From Micromussa lordhowensis (taxonomy: Eukaryota > Cnidaria > Anthozoa > Scleractinia > Lobophylliidae): a DNA stretch of 64,000 nucleotides. The stretch spans positions 13,138,042 to 13,202,041 of the forward strand of contig OZ026604.1 of the NCBI GenBank assembly GCA_964020085.1, read 5' to 3'. The notes beneath the pieces were generated by a model, which had not been told where the DNA came from, ran no database searches, and was given only the letters and a program-made list of their open reading frames with translations. Within the stretch, counting starts at the first letter, position 1; each line of letters opens with the position of its first letter. A program made the position numbers and the translations under genes. This document shows positions 23,006-35,088 of the stretch, one piece after another.

Positions 23006-23678
23006 TATGAAAACCGGGTCGGCAAAGCTTAATTTTTTGTGTAACTTTACACAACTTCCCATGTGTAAGATTAGCTTGTTTACTGTGTTGTTTACGGCTG
23101 ATGTCAGTTTCTTTTCTTGTTTTCTGGTTAGGGATTTGTGTAGAAGTGCATGTAGACATAATTGTCATCCCCCCCCCCCCCCCCCCTTCCCTTTGCCCTT
23201 TATCCAATTGGCGTTAAGTTTGGCCCAGGCTACACTCCTCTGAATTTCAGTTCGCGCGGTGACTCTGAGAGGGAGCAAACCGATCAGCGTTCTACAACTG
23301 CTGTCTAAAGGAAGTCTGCCCGAGGACATCATTAAGTCCAATGAAGGTGCAAGTCTAACGATTTGCTAGCAAGCGTCGTCCATTATCGTACATGAGAAGG
23401 CCCACTGAAAACGGGACGTCATTTAGCCCCGTAATATGCGGGCCGTTCGCACTGTGGCGATAATGCTGTGCTTGCTTTAGACAGCAGAAAGCTTTAGCCA
23501 CATCAATTTAGGGCTTAGACGTGCAATGGACTAGACACTTCTGGCTGCTGTTGGCGTTATTTGCTCTGAACTTTGATGTAGCTAAAGACTTAGAAAAATA
23601 TCTGTTGAAATCTGGATCTGGCGTTCCGCGCTCGACAAAAATCAAGTTCATCCGGGACATTGCTATTTGCAAGCAAAC

Positions 23679-23731
23679 ATGGCCACGAGCAGAGTGAAGA
23701 ACATGAGTTCAAGCGCTGATCGTGAGTACAA
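23679..23731 (+). CDS. Possible first exon of an unidentified gene
   Basis: ATG at 23679 in a good context (AAACATGGCC) encodes about 15 residues starting MATSRVKNMSSSAD, then a consensus donor CGTGAGTAC. It points away from HACD, which would make a divergent pair. No downstream exon was recognised between here and 27000. Weak evidence. Confidence 0.25.
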
Positions 23732-24670
23732 TTTTCTTGTTTTATCAATTTTAGGCGTTCTCGGCTTAGCTAACTATCAGAAATGTCTGTGATTCGCTAG
23801 CGCGGAAGAAATCTATTTGCGTGGCTTCCGGGCGATAATTGACGTAACGACAACATGTTGAGTGTTCGCTTACTGCTAACTATGGCTTATTTTGGTGGAA
23901 TTTCAATCGATTCTCGATGTAGGAAGCTCTTGTTCAGTCTATTTAGTACGATGCAGGCCTTTAGAAAGTTATAGATAAGCTCTCCGCCGCGGCCTTGACA
24001 TAGTGTACGTTCGTGTTTATTTAGACTCGAATTTCATTTTGAAGCACTGTTAATTAACTTGTACAATTCGTGATTCAACGAAAATACGGTGAATTTAGTC
24101 TTCCTGGCCTCGAAAGGCATACAGAAGAGTTATTTCCTTTTATTTGAGCTACGATAAGGTTTTGCTGACTATTTAAGTTGCTATGAGAGCCTGAACCAGT
24201 GCAGCGAAAGTGTGTGAATGTGTGATTTCCGATGGTGTTGACAGGTATGTGATGTCTTGTTTAAGTGCGGTTTCGCCAAAATAGTCTGTGCCAGGCATTA
24301 ATATTGTTACGTCGGTGTTAAGCTTAGCTGATCGTACCTTGGAAAAAGCATTTCTCGACTCGGCAAAATTGTATCTTGGTATAGTTTCAGCGGGCTCTTA
24401 TGACATTGAACCATAGGCCAGTCTTTGTGCAGACAAGGTGACAAATTGTGCACTATGTTTCATTCAGTTTGTTGTCTATTCCATGCGAAATTTTGTTTAT
24501 CGGACCGCGAGAAAAGTAGTGTTTTGCTGACTATATAAGTTGCTATGTAAGCCTTAACCAGGCACTTTATCGCTGTGGCGAACTCAGCTTAAGAAATTCT
24601 AGACTGAAATGACACCGCTTTGAAACTTCGCCGGAAGTCAGGTTACTGAATAAATGTTCTAAAATTTGCG
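23732..24670. other. No feature seen
   Basis: Mixed sequence without long open frames or clear repeats. TTTTGCTGACTAT occurs twice (about 24160 and 24520), suggesting an old local duplication. Confidence 0.35.
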
Positions 24671-25465
24671 TCATTTTAAACTTCGACTCGTTGGAATGCT
24701 TCTAGGGATCATTAACCTACTGCCCGGCGTCAGATAAAAGCTTTTAATCGGCCTTTGGACGAATGTTATTGTTTTTAACTGCCAAGTAGTAAAATGAGTC
24801 GTTATTTTTGCTAGCCCGGTTTTCAAAAAACCAGGTATATTTATATTATCGGAAACACGAGTATCTAAGGGTAGCTGATTCCATTGGTCAATTATTCTAT
24901 GGAAGAAACTGTACTTCAAAACATTAGTTCTAGCATATTTCTTCTTTAAAGTTAAAAAGTCCATAGACCTAAGTGAGAATCGGTCAGCTTCTGAGTGGAA
25001 ATCTATAATTTTACTGATGTCAATATCAATGTTGCCATTAAGTACTTTATATAAGAAAGTCGCGTCAGTCAGTGATCTCCTCTTCTCCAGTGACATGAGG
25101 TTTAACTTTTTCAAACGAATATCACAGGGATCATCAGTTTTTAAGATAAATCCTCTCTCCAGCTTATCAGTATTTCTTTTTTGTATATGGGGACCATACC
25201 ACTGAACAATATTCCAAATTTGAGCGGACAATGAGCAGTAAAGAGTACACAGGGTCCTAGGGTCATCCAGACCTTTACAAGTTCTCTTAATCAGACCGAG
25301 CATTCTGTTAGCCTTAGATACTATATGATCTATATGTGGGTTCCATGATAAGTGATAATTTGTAACAATCCCTAAGTCCTCCTGTTCGGAGTTTTCCAGT
25401 AAAAAACTAGTCGTGAGTGGTTGAATCTTCTTAGTAATTTTCATAATTTTGCAATTTTGCATCAC
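24671..25465 (-). pseudogene. 5'-truncated LINE (CR1/Jockey-type) reverse-transcriptase C-terminus
   Basis: A 264-codon open frame with DLGIVTNYHLSWNPHIDHIV, KANRMLGLIKRTCKG, then RLKKLNLMSLEKRRSLTD and FLYKVLNG. These are the typical motifs between the reverse-transcriptase domain and the end of CR1/Jockey-superfamily elements. The catalytic YxDD region and endonuclease are missing, as expected for a 5'-truncated copy. The frame is intact, so the insertion is not very old. Confidence 0.88.
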
Positions 25466-27003
25466 TGTGAATTAACAACTGCAAAGAAAACGGAGCTGCT
25501 TCCTTTTTCAGAGGCACGAAGTTGAAAACATTTCTTAGTGCTAAGTTTTTTATAGACAGGAATTATCTCAAGAAAGCGCTCTAAAGTTTAGTTCTTCTAG
25601 GCTTCTCTGGTCCTCCACCCTTCTCTTCTCGCCTCAGAGAGGCCTGATGCCAGGCTACTCTTCTAATGAATTTTTTATCAGCCAAGCTTGCTCGGGGGTC
25701 TTGTTGAAATATCGGCTTTCGGTGTTTTTTGTACGGACCTTGCTACCCTCGAACTGTAATGTCAAGACCCCAGGCAGATGTTCTCCCAATAGGGCCCTCG
25801 CACTTTGTTAACTGCATGATGAAAACCTCATCAGACTGTGTTAGAAATTTCTTCTGGCAGTGGATTTGCAAATTTCCCTGTGGAAGGACCACAGAGTCTG
25901 ACAATCAGTAGTTCTTAGCTTGGCTATTTTAATATTTGCTGTCTCTTGTAGGCTAAGGCCTACATCATTAATATAAATATTTCTTTATAGTGCGCCTTTC
26001 TCCCAGGCTTTCACGGTTAATTGATGTCGTTGACGTATCCGAGCTGCAGTTGGAGCTGGAGACGAACGGCCTCGGACCACATGACCCGAAAAACGATTGA
26101 CCGAGGCAAAATATCGAGGCCTAGGAACTAAGCAAAGGTAGAAGATGAAAAAGAGAAAGCCTCTGAAACCTGGGTACACATCTTCCAATGTTAAATGCTG
26201 TATAGGTACTAAATCGAAGTTAATAGACCAGTTTTAATTCAAAGATATAGTAATCTGCAACTGACCACATTCAGTACAGTTGCCGTTCTACTGCAGTTCA
26301 ATCGCACATTTTCCTGCCTCAATAAATCTACGTATAATTTCACATTTTACCGTTAAATATTTATAGACTAAGTTGACATCCCTGTATTCGGTGTCTGGCA
26401 AAGCTTAACTTGAATGCCGCCATTTTGCTGCACTCCTGTGTGTTACATCAATTTCACCAACTAGTTTACTCAGTTTAAAACTTATTTTAGTGAGGCCGTG
26501 ATTTCGGTCAAATTCTGGCCTATCTGGGCCGGGTAAATCAGCGCACGCTTTAATTGTCTTTAATTGTCTTATGCTTAAAGTATTTTAGCGCAAGTTCATT
26601 TAAAAGCAAAACTGACGTAAAACCACAGGACTCCTGCCTCATTCCAGTCACGAGGCTAGGTCTACACCTGGTGATTGCCGTAAGTCTCGTTGACATAAGA
26701 GAAAGGTATATCATCATGGGCTGATCTCTGCAGAAAAATTAAACACAACGGCGCAATTAATAGAGTGATTTCTACCTTAACCGCACACCGTACAAATCTC
26801 GCTCGATCTGGCTGGCGATAAATTTATCAACGAGCTGATGTTACTCAAGTGAGAGCCGTTTTCAATAGTTTGGTCCACGATTTCTCGTATGTGACTAAAA
26901 TGAACAGTTATATAAAGCCCACTGGAGCTTAGGATTGATCCAATGTGAAATAATACGATGTGAGATAAATAAAAAAAAATACTTCCGTAAAACTACATAT
27001 ATG
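25466..27003. other. Gene-free stretch
   Basis: No supported exon. A minus-strand open frame at 25985-26188 is proline- and arginine-rich but has no support. The AATTGTCTTTAATTGTCTTA duplication near 26555 is a small local repeat. Confidence 0.35.
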
Positions 27004-30000
27004 TTATATCCGCGACCCTACACTTAATCCTGGTACCTGGTTATGATAGGAGGAGTAAGTAGCACTATCAGCCCTTGGTTTCTATTAAAAAAGAAAAAAA
27101 ACAGCACAAAATTAGGCTCGCATTCAGTTAAGAACGAAACACAGGCAAATCGGCTTCATACATAATTATAACATTTAAGTTTAAGCTATAGTCATTTCTA
27201 TGGTTCCCTTGTTCTTCTACTTCGATTGGCCAGTAGCTGGGAGTGTTTTTGCTTGTATTCAGTTACTTGTCACTTCCTATAGCCTCCTTAAAACAAGGGT
27301 TTAACCGAAATCGGTGAGAAAAAAGGGAAGACTCGTCCCGTTTTTTTCCATTTCCCTTTTTCCACTATCGATTTGAGAGCGTAATTACATAATGATGATC
27401 GCCAACTCATACAACCCTTTACTGTGTAAAGCCGAGCTTTTTTTCATGGCGTTATGTCGCGTCTCATGGCTCATACAAATCTCAGGGATATTATTCGACA
27501 CTCAAAATACATCCCCACACTTTAATTCTCCTACATAACCTGTGCCTTCTAATTTTTGCGAATGAGGATATACCTCACCCCGGCTTACATGAGGTTCATA
27601 ATGCTGGAAGTGTACATCTCTGGTATTGTGTCCTTTCCAATTAAGAAGGCTATTTTTAGATAAATCGTTTTTTTCCCGCAAACCTGTGGCCAATCAATTT
27701 GGACCATTGTTAATGGCCGAATTTAATTGGTTTTAAAATTAGAAATATGATCCGACTTTTCCGCTGTTCCTAATTTCAGTATACGTTCATATATACTAAT
27801 CGTCTTACCTCTAGTTTTAGTTCCTTGTATTTATCTAAATATGTTAATGTACTTGTATAAACAGTTTTGTAAGTTTCCTTTTTTGTGTGTATTTATGGTC
27901 TACTAACATCACCTTATCTCACCTTTCAATTTTATCTTATATAAAGTTATTTTAATCTTTTTTTTCTTTTTCACAATTTGTAAATACGTATATGGTTGTT
28001 TGTAATTAGATCTTGTTTGACTGGCCTGCCTAGATTAGCTTTAGCTATCCGCGGGCCAGCTTAAGTTATAATTTGTAACTTACATGTTTTAAATAAAGAT
28101 TGTTGTTGTTGTATTTTACACTTTTTTCCCTTTCAAGTCGTGCACATCTTCAGGTAGTTGTATATTTGTCATTTGAGTGCACAATTTCAACCTTAATTAG
28201 AGCGCGAGTCCCTGTCGTGATGTCATGAGGAGCAGATGGCGAACGAAATTAATAAAGATATTGAGTGAAGATTATGAAGAAGAAGAATGGTTTGAAAGCG
28301 TTACAGCGAATCGGTATTTCTGAGTTGATGATTTTGCTTCATCTATCTGGATTGACGTAGTCTACACCGATATCCTCTCGATGCAGGTGATTTTTTCCCG
28401 CGAAATTTAGGGCTTTAAAAATAGGCGCCTTGTTCGAACCCGATGGGGCGCGCGTGTCGTACAACGAGATGTACACTTGCAGGAGAATTAAACCTCTGTA
28501 GCATAGATCTGTTTCAAGCATAGGTTTAAAAGGCAATCTATTACTTACCTTCCAATAGTCTCGTCTGTATGAATATGCAAAGTATCCGATTGAAACAACA
28601 CACAGCAAAAACTCGAAGCAACCCAGAATGAGTACGAGGATGGTGAAGATCTTGACTCGCAGCATATTCTGATTGGGGTAGCTACTGTAAGAGTACCAAC
28701 TGAACGAGCCTATCTCTTCACCAGTAAATGCCGTGTGCAGTGCCATACTGTAACAAACTATCAACATGGTGGACAGGAGGAGAGATATCACTGTGAACAA
28801 CAGGAAATCCACCAACTGAAGATAAAAAAATACGGCTGATCACAAAATTACATTTGTTATAGCTGGCATTTTTCCCGCTACAGCGCGCCCATTCGTTGGC
28901 TAGTTAATAGTCACATGACATCCAACAATGAAACTGCTTACTCCCCAAAGCCATGAGAGAGCAACATTGTGAAAACTATGACGTCAAAAGGGAAACAGTT
29001 CACTGTTACCCGCGAAATGTTGACCGCTGTCGCACGTGATCAGAGCGTGCAGTTGACCTGATAATGTCGCTGAAATCTCAGCGCGTTTTTCAATTGTTTT
29101 TTGCCATTTGTTTTGCTATATAACAAATCACTTAATGGCTGGTCCCTTGGAGGAACAGCAAATCTTGTTTCCCTCGAATCTCAATGTTTCCCTCTACTTC
29201 CTCTCGAGAAAAGATTCTCGGGAAACAAAATTCACTGTTCCCCTCGGGACCAGTCATCAAGTGTTAAATATTAAGCATGACACCTAAAACCCGATTTTTA
29301 CAGAACTAGCGAAATACGACGTGGTGGGAACTTTTTTGCCCACCCTGGTGAAATTCACACCTTCCCCTGTTACTTTTCAAAACATTCCTTGGATATTTCC
29401 TAGTTTCATTCCTAGCCCTCTCACTTGTACACTGAATATTTGTCTACATAAAGCCTTAAAGCAAGCTTTTAATGCAGTAATTGTAAGGCGATCTTGGTGC
29501 AAAGCTATCCAGATACCTATGTGAGAAAACTTATCAAGTACGTAAAGAAGATCTGAAATGGGAGAAGGGGGTACAGTACTGCTCTGAAATGTCAGTTATC
29601 AATCAAAGTTTCGGCGATATCTCAGCTATCAGTGAAAATATCAACTTATTTCCTCAACTATCAGTGAAATATCAACTTATTTCTCAGCTATCAGTGAAAA
29701 TATCAAGTTATTTCTCAGCTATCAGTGAAAATATCAACTTATTTCTCAGCTATCGGTAGTGAAAATGTCAACTTATTTCTCAGGACAAAAGTGTAAAACA
29801 GCTTTCCTTCAGCGGGAGCCTCATAGATATATCGGTCTCGAGCACTGCTAATCTGAGCAATCACAGAACAAATGCTGAATTTTCAGCCAGTGAGAGGCAA
29901 GCCTCGACCTGCTTCCAGTCTTAAGTGGGTTTTCGGCCATGCAGCACTTTCGAAGGGTGGCACACGTTTACCTTTACATGCGCTCTGATTGGTTGGCTCA

Positions 30001-31029
30001 ATTTAACTTGACATTGATCCCCTTTGATTACAGCTTGACGACAGTGATTTTAAAAAATAACAATTCTTATCGTTATGTTTTACGCGTCAAGTGCGGATAA
30101 ATTGTAACAAAACAACTTACAACTAATTATGTTCATGGTCTCCTATGCATACAGATATAAATTCAAGAACTGAACACAGTATTTTTCATTTCTAACTGAA
30201 ATTCTACAGACAATAGAATTTCGAAATATCGATAGAATGATTTGGTTGTTTTAGAAGTGAACACATGTCACACGTACCGAATTTGCACCGCATGAGACAC
30301 TTACATAATACTTTCTGGAATTGTCTGTGTTCTCCATGTTTGAGTCGCTAACTGCAATAGCGCCTGTAGCTGCAACCTTTGATGAATAAGAATAAAGGAA
30401 AACAGAAAAATTAAGATAAACTTCCCAAATCAAGTGCTTTCCCATCCCCAGCCCGAAATTGTAAAATCCCTGGTTTATCAGAATCGATTAAATTTTAGAT
30501 GTAGATATTGACTTCGTCATAGAAGACTGGTGATGCATTTTGTAAGTGTTTGTTTAATTATTCAAAGTTCGGCAGCAGTTACATTCTTTGCTACATAGCT
30601 CCGTTTAAAGCCTTGGCTGTTGAACAGTGTCATCTTTTAGAGCCTCTCAACTCTTTTACTTATGAAATTCTCTAAAGCTTGCTCATTAGAATAAGACAAG
30701 AAATATTTAACATTTTAATCAAACAACCAAAGCATTTCAAATCAGACTATGTTTTGACTGGTGGTGGCGTAGAGATTGTCAACGATAGTCTATAGGAATG
30801 TCAACAAAAACATGGTTCTGAAGCAAAAAGCAGATTGTAACAGCAATGAAACTCCACTTACCACGACGCCAATCCACAAGGCCAAAAGCATGACACTAGT
30901 CCAGTGATCCACAACAATTCTTACGACGATTCCAAGTACAATCAAGAAACCACCAAACAGGCCATGACTTACTCCTAACAACTTCAAAACACCATCAAAG
31001 TACACAATAGCTCCGTCGCGGACACCCAT
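27004..31029 (-). CDS. Four-pass membrane protein, MS4A/CD20-like layout
   Basis: Exons on the minus strand: 30862-31029, 30305-30376, 28549-28815 and probably 27004-27081, all phase 0 with GT/AG borders. The product is 194 residues. Start MGVRDGAIVYFDGVLKLLG; helix 1 about residues 21-40 (GLFGGFLIVLGIVVRIVV); helix 2 about 46-66 across the exon 1/2 junction (LLALWIGVVVAATGAIAV); helix 3 about 81-106; a 25-residue loop rich in Tyr and Ser; helix 4 about 133-161; then a short cytoplasmic tail with several tyrosines ending SVGSRI. The pattern of TM1, TM2 with LWIGVV...GAIAV, a short loop and a larger TM3-TM4 loop matches the MS4A family. Tetraspanin is less likely because no CCG motif is seen. 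Identity is inferred from topology; exon 2's acceptor (AAAG) and the last exon are the weaker parts. Confidence 0.6.
27990..28113 (+). mobile_element. LINE 3' untranslated tail
   Basis: CTGGCCTGCCTAGATTAGC, TTTAAATAAAGATTGTTGTT and a GTT-repeat end are typical of the 3' end of a CR1/L2-type retrotransposon copy. It sits in the last intron of the four-pass gene. Confidence 0.55.
29116..29272. repeat. Foldback repeat, copy 1
   Basis: Opposed arms: TATAACAAATCACTTAATGG with GGTCCC at the left, and GGGACCAGTCATCAAGTG at the right. A second copy of the family is at about 40288-40420 (ACACTTAATTACTG / CCAGTAATTAAGTGT). Confidence 0.65.
29590..29785. repeat. Minisatellite, about 33-34 bp unit
   Basis: Five to six degenerate head-to-tail copies of a unit containing CTATCAGTGAAAATATCAAC and TTATTTCTCAG, in an intron of the four-pass gene. 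Confidence 0.8.
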
Positions 31030-33042
31030 TCTTGTCAAGCCTAACTCTGTTGCTGGGACTCCAAAGTCACGAAGTTATTAATTTGTTTGCGAAAGTATGT
31101 AATTATATATGCGATATATTACCTATGCTACACTCTCTCTTAAAGAAAGGCGCGTCATTGGTTATGTTTGAATTCCTTTACACTTGATTACCTTGGCTCT
31201 TTTTATCAACAATCCAAGTTTTCCGGGATTGTGGAAAAATTCTAACAGAGGCGGTAGAAGCTAGGAACAAATATTTAGCTTGGAGATGAGCCTGAAATTC
31301 TACTATATATAGCGCGTACAAACGAAAAAAAAATTGCACCTAAAATTGCAGCTTATAAGGAACATGGGCGTACTTGTAATGTAGCGTGATTTGTCTAGCC
31401 CGTCACGCGACCTTATACGCACATCAAATATAAAAAGCTAACTATATAATAAACAACTTATTAACCTAGAACTTCGGTCTTTACGGGAAAATCTCAAACC
31501 TCGGCCTTGGCGTATTGACTTCGTTATCGCTCGGTCAATACGGCAACGTCTCGGTCTGAGATTTCCCTGTAAATACCTCACTTTCGGTTAGTAAGTAGTT
31601 ATAATGGTGAAGTAGCTGGTTTCTTTTGCCAAGCACTCCTTCAGGATACTTCACTGGAGCACGGGATCTCGTCTGTTTTGTCGGTAGCCTGCGTAGCTTG
31701 GCGGTTGTCAATTCGAGGCTCCTAGCGGCTTCGCCGCTCGTTTTAGCCCGCTCGCATTGCTTAAACCGCCAAGCTACGCTGGCTATTTTGTCGGCCACAA
31801 CACTTTACTTTCAAAACGTTGATTAGCCACTAGAAGTGTTGTTTTTTACTACACTCTTTTTTAAAAAAATGAGAAGCCTAAGCCGTGTATTACACTGTGA
31901 TAAAACTCACGACGAGCATTTTGAGAACACGAGCCGCAGGCGAGTGTTTCCTACATTTCTCGAGTGTTCTCAAATGCCCGGAGTGTTTTATCACATGTGA
32001 TGTATATACGAAATAATTCATATATGAACTGCGGTTGTAGATGAAGGTGAAGAATGATCATCGCAGTGAATTTTCCAATTTAAGCAATTGGAAAGAAGAA
32101 GCCTGAAAAAAAAAAACCCTTCCCCCTCCCCACTTCACCCCAATTTTTTTCTCACCCCAGGCGCTCGCCCGCTTTTTTTCGCTGGCTTGTTCGCTCTGCG
32201 CCTGGAAAAGGAAAGGAAAGGAAACGGCTGCTACGCAGGCTAATGGGACTTGTACAAAATAATGGGAGGTTCTTGCTAAGTTTAGAGAGGACAGCACAAC
32301 CTGACAGTTTAGACACCGCGGTTATTGGAACATGTAGTATTGATCCTTTTTTACTAGAAACCTGTTTTTACAAACCGGCCGAGTATATGGCGATAAAAAA
32401 ATCTCCTGCTTTTGTTAAATGTAATCCGAGACTGTGTTGGGTAAATATGAAGACAAAGGGCAAAGAACTAAAACAAAAACTTGCATGACAATGCTGAGTC
32501 TGGTAAACACTAAATTTAAGACATTTTAATTAAAATTTATCTGTTATTAGTCTGTATGTTGTATCGTGTACATTGTTTGTACACCTTTTGGTTAATGTTC
32601 TTTCAGATAACATGTAAATCGGAATTTCTCTTCGATCACTTTTTGGCTCTTTTCATCTGAACATTTAACGGAAAAGTGGAATTGAGGTGACCTTTCACAC
32701 AAGGTCACTTAAATATTTTCGACTTTCTATCGCCTGAAGGCATTCACGTTAATTTGGATGAAGTGACTGCACTCGAATTTCAGATTTCCTGTCATTCCAG
32801 ATAACTATTACAGAAAACATCACCAGGTTGGTAATTGCGCAAATACACTAACTGTTATTTGAAACCTTTCTTTGAAATTGCATCGAATCAAAAGGCAATC
32901 TGCTAATAACGCAATTCAAATTCGTGATCTGTTAGTAATAAGATCTGTGGACACGTACGTTCGTTCAGTTGAAGGTTCAGCGCAGACGAGAATCTGTTGA
33001 CGACTTTCATGTTCTTCTGTCGTTAGATTGTCCTCTGCTGTC
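31030..33042. repeat. Intergenic, dense in foldback and MITE sequence
   Basis: Holds a 111 bp MITE (31685-31795), a foldback repeat around 31905-32000 (GCATTTTGAGAACAC / GTGTTCTCAAATGC), and one end of a TAGCCTGCGTAGCAGCCG repeat (about 32150-32243, inverted). A plus-strand open frame at 32243-32488 with no recognisable domain may be part of an exon or chance. Confidence 0.55.
31685..31795. mobile_element. 111 bp MITE, TAGCCTGC ends, 9 bp target duplication
   Basis: TAGCCTGCGTAGCTTGGCGG at the left and its near-perfect inverse at the right (CCGCCAAGCTACGCTGGCTA). TTTTGTCGG is duplicated at 31676-31684 and 31796-31804. Too short to code. Confidence 0.85.
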
Positions 33043-33798
33043 ATGGATATCCAGAAAGGGACTGCAAAGTTTACCATGAAGTCGTTTCAAGAAAAGATGA
33101 ACAAGTTAAAACGCGATTTAAAGGAAACAGAGGACAAAGTAAACGGGTTTAAGAAGGAGACATTGGCGGCAAGATGGAGAGAGCATGACGCCAAACTTAA
33201 AATGAAGGAAATGGCGGAAAAAATATCTGACACCGAAGAGAAAATAAGAAAGATTGAGAGCCGTATTGCGTACCAGAACGGTCGCAGGAAAGAAATCGCC
33301 GAGAAATTTCGAGAAAACGGGCGAGCCAAAAATGTGTTGGAAGGATCGGCCATCGATGTAGAGGAACTGATGCGTAAACTGCATGACGCTCAACAACACA
33401 CGGTGGAAGTAAGGAAAATGAACAAGGGAATGCAGAAAGTAGTGGCTGTCCTAGAGCCAAAAATCGAAAAGGCCGAGCGTCGTGAACAAAAAGCCATTGA
33501 TCGAGCATTTTTGATCAGCCAGAAGCTGACAGTTCATCGTTATTTGGCAGGGAAAAGGCCTGAAGGATTTGCATCACCCGAGGAAGATTTAGTCCCTCAA
33601 TCTGATCAAGAGGCCAGAATTGTAGGCTTCAGAGAGAAAATTAAAGGAGCCATTTTACGCAGAAGGGAAGCAGAAAGGAAGAGATATGCTTTGGAAAGGA
33701 AAATGCAGGTGATTGAAGAAGCGTTGGAAAACTACAAGAGACGTAATTTGCAATTTCAAATTAGTAAACGGGAACTTCTAAGCTCTAACTTTTATTAG
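33043..33798 (+). CDS. Tropomyosin-like coiled-coil protein, intronless
   Basis: Single uninterrupted frame of 251 residues from ATG 33043 (MDIQKGTAKF) to TAG 33796-33798. Almost the whole chain is charged alpha-helix with a heptad pattern and few prolines. KSFQEKMNKLKRDLKETEDK resembles the start of tropomyosin (KKKMQxLKxD), and later IESRI, EKAERREQKAIDRA and a final EEALENYKRR region fit a coiled coil of tropomyosin length (usually 248-284 residues). The sequence is diverged; other coiled-coil families are possible. An upstream in-frame TTG is not taken as start. An AATAAA at 34182-34187, about 385 bases after the stop, could end the transcript. The lack of introns suggests a retrocopy or a cnidarian-specific paralogue. 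Confidence 0.65.
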   Translation: MDIQKGTAKFTMKSFQEKMNKLKRDLKETEDKVNGFKKETLAARWREHDAKLKMKEMAEKISDTEEKIRKIESRIAYQNGRRKEIAEKFRENGRAKNVLEGSAIDVEELMRKLHDAQQHTVEVRKMNKGMQKVVAVLEPKIEKAERREQKAIDRAFLISQKLTVHRYLAGKRPEGFASPEEDLVPQSDQEARIVGFREKIKGAILRRREAERKRYALERKMQVIEEALENYKRRNLQFQISKRELLSSNFY

Positions 33799-35088
33799 CC
33801 TCGAGCTGAAGACTTTTAAGTTTCCCCCTTCTTCCCCTAGCTGGAGAGCTTCGCAATCAGAAAGTTTTCTTGGTTCCAGCTGTTTTGAAAATTTATCATA
33901 AGTTTCTTAATTGATAAACCGAAAAATAGATACCGCATTGATTGAAACGAGCATGTTGGGATGTAAGACTCTGCATTGCCAATGTAGTTCAGCTGTCCGT
34001 TGAGATAAATAGGAACTGTAAAGGTTGATTGTTCATTACAAGAAGAACTAAGAAGATACTGTAGCTTTTGGAATTATTTTTGGCGACGGCTCAATCAGGG
34101 TCAAGTAATTTGAAATGCTAATAATCTGTAACTAGACTTTCAAGGTTTCTTTCGTCGTTGTCCCGAGTTTATTTGAACCAAAATAAACAAACAAATGACT
34201 GTGCAGTCAACATGATTGTTCTTCCTTGGGTGCTTTTAATCAGTTGGTCGCCAGACTTACTTCCGGATTGTGTGAGATGTCACGCATGGAATGACACAGC
34301 GGAGACAGACATACAGCATGCATGTTTCCTTTCATAGTTACACAAACAACTGGGTATGAAACAAATTGTACTGTATGACCGGTTCCTAGCAGACCCGGCG
34401 GGCTGGGGGAAGCGGGGGAGGGGGGGGGGGTGTAGTTTTGTATTGGGTGGCACCGCCCCGAGGTGCAACCCCTTACCCTTTTGTATACCATATTGACAGA
34501 AAAGGTACCTCTTTCGTATACCTTTCATTGAAAAAAGGTACTCTTTTCTCACAGACCTGATTAAAAATACCCTAAACGCTTGAAATGAAGTTAATTATGC
34601 TAAATAAATTTAATGATACAGCCGGTACGTTTGTTCGAAATATTTTAATTAAAGTTCCTTTAAAATACCTGAATGACAGATTCCCCTACCCTTTCGTATA
34701 CCAAAACTTGTAAAATCCCTACCCTTGAATATACCTGAAGCCTGATGTTTCAATATAAAAGAACTGAGATGACTATATCGGTAGCCACAACTCTCGAGTG
34801 CTTTATTCAACTAACTTTGTGTAACACAATACAAGCTTATACTAGCGCTGATTGAATATACATTGACATATTGTGACATCCTTTCTGTTTTGAAAATGTC
34901 TCTTAGGTTATAGTTCACCTAAAGCTTGAGACTCACGGTTAGCCGTCCAATCATAAAAATAATCATGCGATCAATATTGTTCTCTGACTATATAATAATA
35001 ATAATAGGAAAACAAAACGCTAATAAAGGTTCTTGAATTTAGTGTTTATATCGTCTCAGACCTATCTGCAAACTGTTCAGGGTACTGT
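33799..35088. repeat. 3' flank and degenerate GTATACC repeat
   Basis: After the tropomyosin-like 3' region, about 34395-34745 is a decayed repeat with a G tract and many CCTTTCGTATACC / CCTACCC motifs, resembling the style of the MITE at 36089-36497. (ATA)n occurs near 34993. The 3' end of the Gypsy element probably lies between 34800 and 35088, but no LTR was proven. Confidence 0.5.

Larger units (their letters stand above)
21934..23678. other. Upstream region between HACD and a possible divergent exon
   Basis: Contains the HACD promoter side, a Penelope-type fragment (22283-22430), a repeat with opposed arms around it (CCTAAAGCCTCTCTTTC-type sequence near 22440-22560), a LINE 3' end (about 22790-23005) and a C tract (about 23170-23186). 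No coding exon is recognised. Confidence 0.5.

Noticed and set aside
22995..23243. Open frames across the C tract near 23170
   Set aside because: The homopolymer and proline/glycine run are simple-sequence effects; no gene support.
28339..28548. Read-through of the four-pass protein exon to the stop at 28339
   Set aside because: A consensus donor (GTAAGTAA) ends the exon at 28549, and the read-through sequence is not membrane-protein-like.
29590..29785. CRISPR-like regular repeats
   Set aside because: The units are contiguous and degenerate with no unique spacers, in a eukaryotic intron: a minisatellite.
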